Source: Burkholderiaceae bacterium
GTDB lineage: Bacteria; Pseudomonadota; Gammaproteobacteria; Burkholderiales; Burkholderiaceae_D
Direction of reading: 5' to 3'
DNA length: 64,000 nucleotides
Assembly: GCA_030158675.1 (NCBI GenBank)
Contig: JAOASL010000041.1
Span: forward strand, 50,459-114,458
The notes below the pieces were generated by a model that was not told the origin of the DNA, made no database searches, and was given only the letters and a program-made list of their open reading frames with translations. The stretch's first letter is position 1. Each line of letters begins with the position of its first letter. Below are positions 24,959 to 34,114 of the stretch, piece after piece. The translations under genes were made by a program, and so were the position numbers.

Positions 24959-25900
24959 TTACTTTGTCGTGAACGACCAGCGGCGTTCCACAGGCACCCC
25001 GTCAATGGTGCCGGCAAATTCCACGTCATGTCGTACACCGCTGCGCAGACGCGCCAGCGGAATGATCGCCGCCGCCGATTGCGGGGTGTCACGATCGCTG
25101 TGGCCGTCGAGTTGCACATGCTTTAGCGCGCTGCCTCCGTATTCGCGGATCGTGAAGCGGCTCACCTGCAGTGTGCTGCCCAGACTCGCATGCACGCTGA
25201 CGGGATAGCCGACCGTATTGCGTCCCGCGACTGGATCGGGCGTTTCCTGATCGCTGAAGACATACGTACGAACACTCTGCTGATCTGGCATCGGCCAGAC
25301 GGCCACGCGACCGGCGTCCAGCCCTGAGCTGCTGCGTGTCGCGACAAAGTTCACGTTCAGCCAGTCATAGCCACCACCGCGATGCGCATCGCCGGCACCG
25401 GCCAGATCGAAACGCGGCTCGAGCATCAGGTAACGATGGTAGATCGCACCCAGCAATCCTTCGGCCGCTGCAAAACCATCGGCTTCGGCGGTGGCGGCGA
25501 TCACTTCGCCATCGGCGCGTGCGTCAGTGTCGAGCGGATAGCCGCCGGCACGGAGTCGCTCGGTCGCGGTCGACCCGGTAAAGCCGGGGCGAGTCGGATC
25601 TTCGTCATGTGTGATCAGATTATTCAGCTGCTGATAGCCGGCATGCGCTGCGGCCGCATGATCAATTCGCGCATCACGCGCAACCATCTGCAGACCAGCC
25701 TGAGTCCTGCGATAGTTGATCCAGGCCAGTCCGTCGCGGGCGACATCGCCGCTGGCCAGTGGACTGCCGCTTTCCTGTACGGCCAGCTGCGCCGCGCTGG
25801 TACCGGTCGAGGTACGCTCATTGCCGTCGCTGCACGCACTGGCCAGCGCGATCATCGCGACACAACTCAGCAGTCGCGCAGCTCGCAAGCCAGTCTGCAT
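24959..25900 (-). CDS. CAP/SCP-superfamily lipoprotein
   Basis: 313 residues from the ATG at 25900, preceded by GGAG; a longer open frame upstream lacks such a site. Lipoprotein signal MQTGLRAARLLSCVAMIALA with lipobox LASAC. The CAP-like region (about 50-190) shows GLAWINYRRTQAGLQ, a histidine in HAAAAHAGYQ, ITHDE and GE-x-I motifs and YHR-Y-M-L; the C-terminal part looks like a beta-rich domain. CAP proteins are secreted or surface proteins with varied roles; function here unknown. Convergent with the VWA gene. Confidence 0.75.
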   Translation of the reverse strand: MQTGLRAARLLSCVAMIALASACSDGNERTSTGTSAAQLAVQESGSPLASGDVARDGLAWINYRRTQAGLQMVARDARIDHAAAAHAGYQQLNNLITHDEDPTRPGFTGSTATERLRAGGYPLDTDARADGEVIAATAEADGFAAAEGLLGAIYHRYLMLEPRFDLAGAGDAHRGGGYDWLNVNFVATRSSSGLDAGRVAVWPMPDQQSVRTYVFSDQETPDPVAGRNTVGYPVSVHASLGSTLQVSRFTIREYGGSALKHVQLDGHSDRDTPQSAAAIIPLARLRSGVRHDVEFAGTIDGVPVERRWSFTTK

Positions 25901-26050
25901 GAAGATCTCCGTCGGTGGGGCGCTGCAGCGAAGGTTCGACCTGAATGACCCGGGTTGGTTCGGTGCGACGGCAGCGCAGCCGCTGCGCAGCGAGGCCGGT
26001 ACGATGGCTTCTTTGTACCGGCTCAATCCCGGCACATCAGGCCGGGCGCA

Positions 26051-26536
26051 TCAACAGGCCTCGAAGATACCGGCGGCGCGGTTTTTGCGAACTGCATGCC
26101 ATGCAAAGACCTGACCGTTCATTGCGATGTATACGCCGGGAGCGCACAGCATTGCGGCAGCACAGGCAAACCCCAGGTTGAATTGCGCATCGGATCCGTC
26201 GATCCGATACGGCACCATCGCACCGGTCAGTACAATGGTTTTTCCGAGTTTCGCGTGGCCGATCACCTCAGCAGTCTCACGCAGGGTATCGGTACCGTGC
26301 ACGATCACGATGTGCGCTTCTTTGCTGTATACGCACGCATCGCATATCTGCTGCCGCTGGGGCGCCAGCATGTCGAGCGAATCGAGCGCCATCAGGGACT
26401 CAACCTGGTAGGGCACCGTAATACGCGCACGCTCCAGCGCCGAGGGAATGGCACTGGCGCCGAAGATGAGCTCACCGGTGAGCGGGTCGTATTGTTTGTC
26501 AAAGGTGCCGCCGGTGGCGATGATGCGCAGGCTCAT
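26051..26536 (-). CDS. Half-size asparaginase-like protein
   Basis: 161 residues from ATG 26536 (MSLRIIATGGTFDKQYD). It corresponds to only the N-terminal domain of type I/II L-asparaginases: TGGTFD with the nucleophilic Thr and HGTDTLRETAE with the second conserved Thr-Asp pair are present, as is the Lys/Ala-Met region TGAMVPYR. The C-terminal domain is missing, yet the frame ends cleanly, so it is likely a distinct short family and not a broken gene. Activity unproven. It lies downstream of a structured element with a terminator (26605-26706). Confidence 0.8.
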   Translation of the reverse strand: MSLRIIATGGTFDKQYDPLTGELIFGASAIPSALERARITVPYQVESLMALDSLDMLAPQRQQICDACVYSKEAHIVIVHGTDTLRETAEVIGHAKLGKTIVLTGAMVPYRIDGSDAQFNLGFACAAAMLCAPGVYIAMNGQVFAWHAVRKNRAAGIFEAC

Positions 26537-26604
26537 GGAATCCGCAGGAAGTTTGGCAAGGTTTGCCGATGATAGCGCGGACCACGCAGCACGATGGGTG
26601 AAGA

Positions 26605-26706
26605 CAAAAAAAGGGGAGTGGGACGGAAGCCCACTCCCGAAAAAGCTGGGCAGCGCATGCAAGTTCGCCTGTGCTGCCCGCCATCCGAGACAAGATGGAC
26701 TTGCAT
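26605..26706 (-). ncRNA. Candidate structured RNA (sRNA or leader element) with terminator
   Basis: Minus-strand order: ATGCAAGT (26706-26699), small CCATC/GATGG hairpin, stem GGGCAGC/GCTGCCC (26679-26673 with 26654-26648) whose loop contains ACTTGCAT (26664-26657), perfectly complementary to the first segment, then terminator GGGAGTGGG / CCCACTCCC (26638-26630 with 26622-26614) and T7. The loop complementarity predicts a pseudoknot or two alternative folds. No convincing promoter was found upstream. It could be a free sRNA or an attenuator for the asparaginase-like gene. Confidence 0.45.
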
Positions 26707-26906
26707 GGTAAGAGAGGAGAACTGGCGGAATCCAATGCTATGTTGTCATGACCGTATTCAGGCGTTTGCATTGGCGGTCAGGATGACTCAACATGACCTC
26801 GAAAGTTCCGACCATCGAACTAATATTCTGTTTTCACACAGGCGCCGGATATCGGTACACTGCGGCGTTCTTGATCTTTTGGTTCGCTTTTCCGACTCGC
26901 ATTCCG

Positions 26907-27677
26907 ATGAAGCCCATCGCGCCCGGCACTGTCATCTTCCATCGCTATCGTGGCTATGGCGTCATCACGTCGGTCAATCTGCTGACCGGCTGGATATCGG
27001 CGCGCTTTGGTAGCGAAGGACGCACGCTCGACCTGAACCTGTGTTGCGATCAGGTACAGCATGCCGATGGCGAACCGATTCACTTTCGCCGCACGCGACC
27101 GGACCGGATGCCACATGGCCGTCTGATGACGATGATGCGTGAACTGCACAGTGCGGGTTATCAGCGGCTTTATTTGTACAGCTGGCCCAAGCCGTCCGGG
27201 CTGCACTGGCGCTGGCATTTGTTTACCGGACCACGACACTGGCTGCAGCGCAGCTGGCGCGAAGGCTGGTACGGTTCCGGTGCGGAGTACAGCCTCAATC
27301 CGGTGCTGGGCTGGGGCGACACGCCCGGCGATTCCGCGCACGAGCTGCTGGCGGCACTGGCAAAATTTGATCCGCAGGGACTGGCGCAAGCGCTCGGTCG
27401 CGATGACGATCATACCAACTGGTTCGCCGATGTCTGCGATGCGCTGCTGCCCGACTATGCGTTTTCCCTCGGCTGGGATCAATCCACCGCGTCGCAGCCG
27501 GAACACTTGCCGGTGATTCCGCTGCGCGCGAATGTCGCGGCCTATAAGGGTCGCGCACTGTCATGGCCGCCGGGTTGGAAAAGTCTGTGGAGCCACGCAG
27601 CCGGTTCAGCGACGGCGGCACCGCGTATCGTCATTAGAACAGTTCGCGCTGACGTCCCCTCAGACGCCGATCGTTGA
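26907..27677 (+). CDS. Unrecognised 256-residue protein
   Basis: Start taken as ATG 26907 (MKPIAPGTVIFHRYRGYGVIT); an upstream in-frame ATG (26793) would add a hydrophobic stretch of doubtful reality. The first 65 residues look like a small beta barrel (GTVIFHRYRGYGVITSVNLLTGWISARFGSEGR), similar in feel to CarD/Tudor-like barrels. The rest is Trp-rich (WPKPSGLHWRWHLFTGPRHWLQ) with an LGWGD-x-P-G-D segment. No catalytic motif recognised. Its end overlaps the convergent MOSC gene by 44 bases. Confidence 0.6.
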   Translation: MKPIAPGTVIFHRYRGYGVITSVNLLTGWISARFGSEGRTLDLNLCCDQVQHADGEPIHFRRTRPDRMPHGRLMTMMRELHSAGYQRLYLYSWPKPSGLHWRWHLFTGPRHWLQRSWREGWYGSGAEYSLNPVLGWGDTPGDSAHELLAALAKFDPQGLAQALGRDDDHTNWFADVCDALLPDYAFSLGWDQSTASQPEHLPVIPLRANVAAYKGRALSWPPGWKSLWSHAAGSATAAPRIVIRTVRADVPSDADR

Positions 27678-28224
27678 TCGACGCAATCGACATCTCACGA
27701 CAGCCAGGAATCAGTTCAATCTGATCGCCCGCCTGCAACGCACCGGACTGAAGCACTTTCAGATAAACACCCGAGCGCCCTGATTGCAACATCTGTTTCA
27801 CTGCATGCGGGTAGCCGATGCGCGCGCCGAACTTGAAGCAAGGCTGGCGTGGCTCGGTCACCTCGAACAGCACTTCGTTTATTCGCAGCTGGTCGCCAAC
27901 CCAGAGCTGGCTTTCAGTTAATCCTTCAGTGCACAGGTTCTCGCCGAAAAAGCCTGGCTCGGGCAGCACATCGCGATGCAGCGCTAGCCGCATCTGGTCG
28001 ACCCAGAAAGCATGGTGCTCGCTCGGATAAAGATAAACCGCCTTGTCGAGCCCGCCGTGCACGCTGAGATCGGCCTGCTCGTCACCGCGGATGCCAAGCG
28101 GCCCGACCGCAACGATGCCGTGCACGGACTGTTTACGGATCGCCGACATGACCGCCTGCGCCTGCCCGTGCGTGCCGACGAACAGCGGCGCCACTTTGCC
28201 GGCATGAATACTGAGCAGCTTCAT
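27634..28224 (-). CDS. MOSC-domain protein, YiiM-like
   Basis: 196 residues from ATG 28224 (MKLLSIHAGKVAPLF). MOSC proteins bind sulfur carried on a conserved cysteine for molybdenum-cofactor-related reactions; YiiM types reduce N-hydroxylated compounds. Visible: GIRGDEQADLSVHGGLDKAVYLYP, the FGENLCTEGL segment, and PRQPCFKFG with the conserved cysteine. ATGA overlap (28221-28224) with the dehydrogenase gene upstream shows an operon. Confidence 0.88.
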   Translation of the reverse strand: MKLLSIHAGKVAPLFVGTHGQAQAVMSAIRKQSVHGIVAVGPLGIRGDEQADLSVHGGLDKAVYLYPSEHHAFWVDQMRLALHRDVLPEPGFFGENLCTEGLTESQLWVGDQLRINEVLFEVTEPRQPCFKFGARIGYPHAVKQMLQSGRSGVYLKVLQSGALQAGDQIELIPGCREMSIASINDRRLRGRQRELF

Positions 28225-29180
28225 GTGGCGGCCTTCCCTGCACGCGCGGCGATGGCTTCGAACAACGGGCGGAAATACATCTGGTAGCTGTCCTGCTCGA
28301 CATAGCCGAGGTGCGGTGTCGCGATCAGGTTTTCCAATGACAGTAACGGCGATGTGCGTGGCAACGGCTCGGTCTCGAACACGTCGATCGCCGCTGCGCC
28401 CGGACGGCCGGCACGCAGCGCCGACTCCAGGACGCCCGGCGCGCACAGTTCGGCACGACTAGTGTTGACCAACAGCGCATCGGCTTTCATCCGCGCCAGA
28501 TCGTCGGCGCCGATCAGATGCCGTGTGCTGTCGGACAAGCGCAAATGGAGGCTTAGCACATCCGCCGTCTCGAAAAATTCAGCCCGGCTCGGCGCTGCCG
28601 CAAATCCATCGGCCAACGCCTGTGCGCGGCTGACCTCACCACCCCAGACACTGACCTGCATACCAAACGCCTGCGCATAGCGCGCAACCCGCTGGCCGAT
28701 CCGGCCATACCCCCACAGCCCGAGACGGCGACCCTGCACGACGCGCCCGAGCGTGTTGCGCCCGGCCGCAATCGAACTGGCCTGCCATAGCCCCTGTTTC
28801 AGCAAGCCGGCATAGGGCAGCAGCTTGCGGCTGCCCGCAAGGATCAGCGCCCAGGTCAACTCGGCGGTGGCCACCGGGTCGCCCGGACCTTCGATGAGTT
28901 CGATGCCGCGCTCTCGCGCCGCCACCTCATCCACATGGGCGCCGAGCCGCCCTGTCTGGCAGATCATTTTCAGCTTTGGCAGACGTGCCAGCAGCGTACG
29001 ATCGATTCGCGTGCGCTCGCGAATCAGTACCAGAACATCATACGGCGCCAGCCGGATCGCCAGTTGCCCTGCGCCTTTCGCGCTGTGATTGAACACCTTG
29101 ACGTCAAGGCCTTCGAGCAGAGAAAAGCATGGCAGACGCCGTACGGCGTCCTGATAGTCGTCGAGGATCGCGATTTTCAT
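28221..29180 (-). CDS. D-isomer-specific 2-hydroxyacid dehydrogenase
   Basis: 319 residues. NAD(P)-dependent oxidoreductase of the SerA/glyoxylate-reductase superfamily. Rossmann motif LGLWGYGRIG (about residues 150-159), then the catalytic Arg in NTSRAEL, Glu in DVFETEPL and His in ATPHLGY. Substrate not predictable. First gene of a two-gene unit with the MOSC protein. Confidence 0.9.
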   Translation of the reverse strand: MKIAILDDYQDAVRRLPCFSLLEGLDVKVFNHSAKGAGQLAIRLAPYDVLVLIRERTRIDRTLLARLPKLKMICQTGRLGAHVDEVAARERGIELIEGPGDPVATAELTWALILAGSRKLLPYAGLLKQGLWQASSIAAGRNTLGRVVQGRRLGLWGYGRIGQRVARYAQAFGMQVSVWGGEVSRAQALADGFAAAPSRAEFFETADVLSLHLRLSDSTRHLIGADDLARMKADALLVNTSRAELCAPGVLESALRAGRPGAAAIDVFETEPLPRTSPLLSLENLIATPHLGYVEQDSYQMYFRPLFEAIAARAGKAAT

Positions 29181-29534
29181 GGGATCGGGGCGCGCGAAAC
29201 GATTTCTACAAGGAAATCAAGCTGATGTGACAAGTTGGTCATTATTTGCTGAATTTTGAGCGACAAAGCAGGGACTTAAATAATTCCCGGCATCGAATTG
29301 AGGGGCAACAGCGAAGCATTGCGTCAGTCGGGGTTACAATCGTCGCACCCTGCGGGGAGAAATTTATTCTAAACGAGACAGCATCAGCCAGATGCCCACC
29401 GCACTCACCAGTGCCGGGCAGACAATGCGGCAATTATCGCCGCCTTCGACAAGACCGCCGTTCACCCGTCCCGGGTGCCACAAGCCGACGACGATCCTGC
29501 CGGCCAGGCCTGCTGCATGGCATGGAGGAAGTGC
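29181..29534. other. Intergenic region between the dehydrogenase gene and pckG
   Basis: 354 bases between divergent genes. A TACAAT hexamer (29334-29339) could be a -10 for pckG but no good -35 partner is seen. No small gene or terminator supported. Confidence 0.3.
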
Positions 29535-31391
29535 ATGAATCAGCCCGTGATGGCCGGCGTCGCGCCGGTCAGTCCGCCTGCGTACGTCAAACACCAGAAA
29601 CTCGTCGCTTGGGTGACCGAGATCGCCGCCCTGACCACCCCGGACCGGATTGTCTGGTGCGATGGATCCGAGGAAGAATACGACCGCCTCTGCGCGCAGA
29701 TGGTCGCGGCCGGCACCATGAAGAAGCTCAATCCGGTGACGCGTCCGAACAGCTATCTTGCCAACTCCGACCCCTCGGATGTGGCCCGCGTGGAAGACCG
29801 GACTTTCATCTGCTCAGTCAGGCAGGAAGATGCGGGACCGACCAACAACTGGATCGAGCCGGCAGAAATGCGGACCACGCTCAGCGGATTGTTCACGGGC
29901 TGCATGCGCGGGCGCACGATGTATGTGGTGCCGTTTTCGATGGGGCCACTGGGCTCGCCGATCGCGCACATCGGCGTTGAACTGTCGGATTCCCCGTACG
30001 TCGCGGTGAATATGCGAATCATGACGCGCATGGGGAAGGCCGTGTATCAGGTGCTGGGCAGCGACGGCGATTTTGTCCCCTGCGTGCACTCAGTGGGCAC
30101 ACCGCTCGAGCCGGGACAGAAAGATGTGCCGTGGCCATGCAATGCGACCAAATACATCGTGCACTATCCGGAAACCCGGGAGATCTGGTCTTTCGGTTCC
30201 GGCTATGGCGGCAATGCGCTGCTGGGGAAAAAATGCTTCGCGCTGCGGATCGCGTCGACCATGGGGCGCGACCAGGGCTGGCTGGCCGAGCACATGCTGA
30301 TCCTCGGTGTCGAATCGCCGGCCGGAGAAAAGCACTACATCGCCGCGGCATTTCCTTCGGCCTGCGGCAAGACCAATTTTGCGATGCTGATTCCGCCTGA
30401 AAGTCTCGCTGGCTGGAAGGTCACCACCATCGGCGACGATATCGCATGGATCAAGCCCGCCCGGGACGGCAGGCTGTACGCGATCAATCCGGAAGCCGGC
30501 TATTTCGGTGTGGCGCCCGGTACCAACGCGAAGACAAATGCGAACTGTATGGCCATGCTGGCTCGCGACACCATCTTTACCAACGTGGCGCTGACAGACG
30601 AGGGCGACGTCTGGTGGGAAGGAATGACAAAGCAGGCACCGCACCATCTGATCGACTGGCAAGGCAAGGACTGGACGCCGCAGATTGCCGCCGAGAGCGG
30701 CCGCAAGGCCGCGCATCCGAATGCGCGCTTTACTGTCGCCGCCAGCCAAAACCCGGTGCTCGATGCGGCTTGGGATGACCCGCAAGGCGTACCCATTTCC
30801 GCCTTTATTTTTGGCGGCCGTCGCTCGACCACGGTGCCCTTGGTGACTGAAGCACGCGACTGGGTCGAAGGCGTGTACATGGCCGCGACGATGGGTTCGG
30901 AGACGACGGCGGCGGCCGCCGGCCAGCAGGGTATCGTGCGACGTGACCCGTTTGCCATGCTGCCTTTCATTGGTTACAACATGAGCGACTATTTCGCGCA
31001 TTGGCTAACGATCGGAAAGAAGCTCCAGCAAAGCGATGCGCCACTGCCAAAAATCTTTTGCGTGAACTGGTTTCGCACGGACGCCAATGGCCAGTTCATC
31101 TGGCCTGGCTTCGGTGACAACATGCGCGTGCTGAAGTGGATGCTGGACCGGATCGCCGGCACAGCCGATGGCGATGAACACATGTTCGGAGTCACTCCAC
31201 GTCATGCAGACTTGCTATGGGACGGCCTCGATTTTGCCGAGGACATGTACGACATGATTACAACGATCGATCGCAGCGCGTGGGAAGCCGAGCTACGTTT
31301 GCATGACGAGCTGTTCGACAAGCTCAGCCACCGTCTGCCTGCAGAATTGGGAGCGGTGAAATCATCGTTGCAGTCCCGACTAGAACGTTGA
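29535..31391 (+). CDS. pckG: Phosphoenolpyruvate carboxykinase (GTP)
   Basis: 618 residues. Converts oxaloacetate plus GTP to PEP, CO2 and GDP for gluconeogenesis. GTP-type features: P-loop FPSACGKTN (about residues 273-281) with the reactive cysteine, omega-loop region [12 protein letters not shown], and substrate residues in [25 protein letters not shown] (29524-29530) at ideal spacing fixes the ATG at 29535; the frame is open further upstream but without a ribosome site. Confidence 0.97.
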   Translation: MNQPVMAGVAPVSPPAYVKHQKLVAWVTEIAALTTPDRIVWCDGSEEEYDRLCAQMVAAGTMKKLNPVTRPNSYLANSDPSDVARVEDRTFICSVRQEDAGPTNNWIEPAEMRTTLSGLFTGCMRGRTMYVVPFSMGPLGSPIAHIGVELSDSPYVAVNMRIMTRMGKAVYQVLGSDGDFVPCVHSVGTPLEPGQKDVPWPCNATKYIVHYPETREIWSFGSGYGGNALLGKKCFALRIASTMGRDQGWLAEHMLILGVESPAGEKHYIAAAFPSACGKTNFAMLIPPESLAGWKVTTIGDDIAWIKPARDGRLYAINPEAGYFGVAPGTNAKTNANCMAMLARDTIFTNVALTDEGDVWWEGMTKQAPHHLIDWQGKDWTPQIAAESGRKAAHPNARFTVAASQNPVLDAAWDDPQGVPISAFIFGGRRSTTVPLVTEARDWVEGVYMAATMGSETTAAAAGQQGIVRRDPFAMLPFIGYNMSDYFAHWLTIGKKLQQSDAPLPKIFCVNWFRTDANGQFIWPGFGDNMRVLKWMLDRIAGTADGDEHMFGVTPRHADLLWDGLDFAEDMYDMITTIDRSAWEAELRLHDELFDKLSHRLPAELGAVKSSLQSRLER

Positions 31392-31443
31392 TGTGTGGTG
31401 CGTGCCGGCGCTGCGCGTGGGCACGACAAACTGTCTGAACAAT

Positions 31444-31467
31444 CAACGGCCGGGATCCCGGCCGTTG
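31444..31467. terminator. Perfect 24-base palindrome after pckG
   Basis: Stem CAACGGCCGGG / its complement around an ATCC-type centre; followed on the plus strand by GTCATTTTCG, a poor T-run. Probably the pckG terminator. Confidence 0.6.
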
Positions 31468-31542
31468 GTCATTTTCGCCAGCTAACACGGCTTGCTGCTG
31501 TGGGGGCAGGTTATGATTCCGGGCTTGATAATCAATCAGACC

Positions 31543-32433
31543 ATGGCCCGGCAACCACCACTTCCTGTCCGCGACGGTGTTTCACCAAGCTTTGCCTGGT
31601 TACCTCACGGCCGGTGGAAAACGCTCGGCGAATACCTTGCTTTTCGCTTTCCTATGGTCAGCGAAAGCAGCTGGCGGGATCGTATGGCACGCAACGACGT
31701 GCTGGACCTGCACGGCAGGACTCTCAATTACGACGAAGCCTTTCCCGCCGGGGCATGCATTTTTTATTATCGCGAGCGGCAGGGAGAGACACCGATACCA
31801 TTTGAAGAAACCATCCTGTTCATGAACGATGAACTGATGGTAGTCGACAAGCCGCACTTCCTTCCGGTGACCCCGGGGGGACGCTTCTTGCATCAGTCCT
31901 TGCTGGTTCGGCTTAAGCGTAAGACCTCCATCGAGACACTGACCCCGATTCACCGACTTGATCGCGAAACTGCGGGCGTCATGCTGTTTTCCGTGAATCC
32001 GGCGACCCGCCCGCTGTGGCAGTCGTTGTTTCGCTTTCGGCAGGTATGCAAAGTGTATGAGGCACTTGCACCATTTCGTGACGAATTGATGCTTCCGGTT
32101 GAGGTTTGCAGTCGCATCGAGCGGGATGAGCAGTTTTTCCGCGTACACGAAGTCGAAGGTGAGCCGAATGCGTTCAGTCGTATTGAATTTATCGAACGGC
32201 GCGACGACCACGCCCTGTACCGTCTGCTCCCCGAGACGGGCAAGATGCACCAGTTGCGCGTTCATATGAGTTCACTTGGCATACCTATTCTGAATGATGG
32301 GTTTTATCCCATTGCTTTGCCATGCAAGGGTGACGATTTTTCGGCACCACTGAAATTGCTGGCGCGTTCGATCGGCTTCATCGATCCCGTAACAGGCGAA
32401 CAGCGACATTTCAACAGTCAATATCACTTATGA
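31543..32433 (+). CDS. RluA-family RNA pseudouridine synthase
   Basis: About 296 residues from ATG 31543 (MARQPPLPVRDGVSPS), chosen because relatives begin near PLPVRDG; ATG 31513 is also possible. Catalytic HRLDRETAG with Asp at about residue 140, preceded by VVDKPHFLPVTPGG, and followed by the RLLPETGKMHQLRVHM segment of RluA-type synthases. No intact S4 domain is recognisable although the N-terminal part has an S4-like position. Target RNA not predictable. Overlaps the MFS gene by 4 bases (ATGA). Confidence 0.88.
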   Translation: MARQPPLPVRDGVSPSFAWLPHGRWKTLGEYLAFRFPMVSESSWRDRMARNDVLDLHGRTLNYDEAFPAGACIFYYRERQGETPIPFEETILFMNDELMVVDKPHFLPVTPGGRFLHQSLLVRLKRKTSIETLTPIHRLDRETAGVMLFSVNPATRPLWQSLFRFRQVCKVYEALAPFRDELMLPVEVCSRIERDEQFFRVHEVEGEPNAFSRIEFIERRDDHALYRLLPETGKMHQLRVHMSSLGIPILNDGFYPIALPCKGDDFSAPLKLLARSIGFIDPVTGEQRHFNSQYHL

Positions 32434-33647
32434 ACCAGACCCTCCAGGCTTCAAATACATCGCAGCGCGCTATTCCTTCTCATGCCATTTATGCGCTGTC
32501 TGTGGCCTCGTTTGGCAGCGGCATGTCCATGCGTATCGTGGACTCGATGCTGATCCGTCTGGCTGGCGATTTTGATGTGACACTTGGTGTAGCAGCGATG
32601 GCCATCACCGTGTTTGGCGTCGCTTATGGACTGTCACAATTGTTGTTTGGTCCACTGGGCGACCGCTATGGCAAGTATCTGGTCATTGCCTGGGGTAGTG
32701 TGGCCTGCTCGTTGACTGCGTTGTCTTGTGCGATGGCGCCGGATTTCTCATTGCTGCTAATCGCACGCGCACTCGCTGGCGCAACCTGCGCCTCGATCAT
32801 TCCGCTTTCGATGGCGTGGATCGGCGATGTAGTTGCCTATGAAGATCGCCAGACGGTACTTGCGCGCTTTCTGATAGGGCAAATATTGGGTCTATCATCG
32901 GGAATCATGTTTGGCGGAATCAGTGCCGATTATTTGAACTGGCGCTTTCCGTTTTTTCTGATCGCAGGATCTTTCTTTGTCACCGGACTGTATCTTGTAC
33001 GGCTGAACGGTCGCCTTCCTTCGCATGCGAAGGCACTGCGCAAAGCCGACGGTCATGCACTGGCACACACGGTGGCTGAGTTTCGTAAAGTGCTAGAAGT
33101 GACTTGGGCGCGCAAAGTGCTCGGTACCGTGTTGATGGAAGGCGCTTTGGTCTACGGGGCACTAGCGTTCGTACCAACGCACTTACATACGGTACACGGC
33201 TCGTCCTTGGCCGTAGCGGGCATGCTAGTGATGTTGTTCGGTCTGGGCGGTTTCTTGTTTGCTGTGCGCTCCCGCTCTTTAGTAAAGCAACTTGGCGAGG
33301 TGGGGCTGGTGCGCTATGGCGCGCTGTTGATGGCGGCAGCGATGTTAATCATTGGTTACAGCCCGGTCTGGTGGACAGCCATCCCGGCGTGTTTCGTTTT
33401 CGGGTTGGGCTTCTATATGATGCACAACACCTTACAGATCAACGCAACGCAGATGGCGCCTGAACGGCGAGGCGCCGCTGTCGCAGCTTTTGCGTCTTGC
33501 TTCTTCCTGGGGCAATCTGCCGGCGTGGCGGTTGCCGGCGCTTTGCTCGTTTCCGTTGGCACAGCCCATTTGCTGGCAACCGCCGGTATTGGCGTACTGT
33601 TGGTGGGCGGACGATTCGCCCGTCTCAGGGCAGAAAAAACAGCTTAG
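32430..33647 (+). CDS. Major facilitator superfamily transporter
   Basis: 405 residues, about twelve TM helices. The loop 2-3 motif reads LLFGPLGDRYGKY, the MFS motif A of drug/proton antiporter types, and an ARALAGATCASIIPLSMAWIGD segment resembles motif-B/C regions. Substrate unknown. Translationally coupled to the pseudouridine synthase gene. Confidence 0.87.
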   Translation: MNQTLQASNTSQRAIPSHAIYALSVASFGSGMSMRIVDSMLIRLAGDFDVTLGVAAMAITVFGVAYGLSQLLFGPLGDRYGKYLVIAWGSVACSLTALSCAMAPDFSLLLIARALAGATCASIIPLSMAWIGDVVAYEDRQTVLARFLIGQILGLSSGIMFGGISADYLNWRFPFFLIAGSFFVTGLYLVRLNGRLPSHAKALRKADGHALAHTVAEFRKVLEVTWARKVLGTVLMEGALVYGALAFVPTHLHTVHGSSLAVAGMLVMLFGLGGFLFAVRSRSLVKQLGEVGLVRYGALLMAAAMLIIGYSPVWWTAIPACFVFGLGFYMMHNTLQINATQMAPERRGAAVAAFASCFFLGQSAGVAVAGALLVSVGTAHLLATAGIGVLLVGGRFARLRAEKTA

Positions 33648-33764
33648 TGTCGTTCCAAAAAATTCAGCTTGCGGCTTGGCCCAGGTTCGGGAAGCGTCGT
33701 CGTCAGCTATTCGACGAGTGCCACATGAGCTGACTCAAACTAAGCAATAATTTCAAAAAGATAT

Positions 33765-33980
33765 TTAATCGCGTGCAGCAAAGCTGCGGAGTTCAGCTGC
33801 GAAGCTTGGTTGCATCTGCTCGATTTCGCGGGCCATGTATTCCAGACCCAGCGAAGTTTCTGCACGCCCAAGGTTTTTTTCGCTCTCGGTCACGCTACGG
33901 AGCAATCCTGAGAATGGGTTCTGAAAGCTGAAAAACAGTGGTTTGAATGTTTCGGCTGCGGCGACAAAGAAATTTTGCAT
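33765..33980 (-). CDS. Small hypothetical protein, 71 aa
   Basis: Preceded by GAGGGG at good spacing. MQNFFVAAAETFKPLFFSFQ then an amphipathic helix-rich sequence ending SFAARD; the feel is that of short phasin-like or granule-associated proteins, but no motif proves it. Lies divergently from the LysR gene at 34115. Confidence 0.5.
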   Translation of the reverse strand: MQNFFVAAAETFKPLFFSFQNPFSGLLRSVTESEKNLGRAETSLGLEYMAREIEQMQPSFAAELRSFAARD

Positions 33981-34114
33981 GGTAAGCCCCTCGAAATCTG
34001 TTTTGTTGCGTCGCAGTATAAGATCGGGGGAGATATAAGAATAGTTTTATTTTCTTATGCCGAATATAGTTTTATGATATATCTCTGTTGATGTCAAAAC
34101 GGATCAATAAGACG

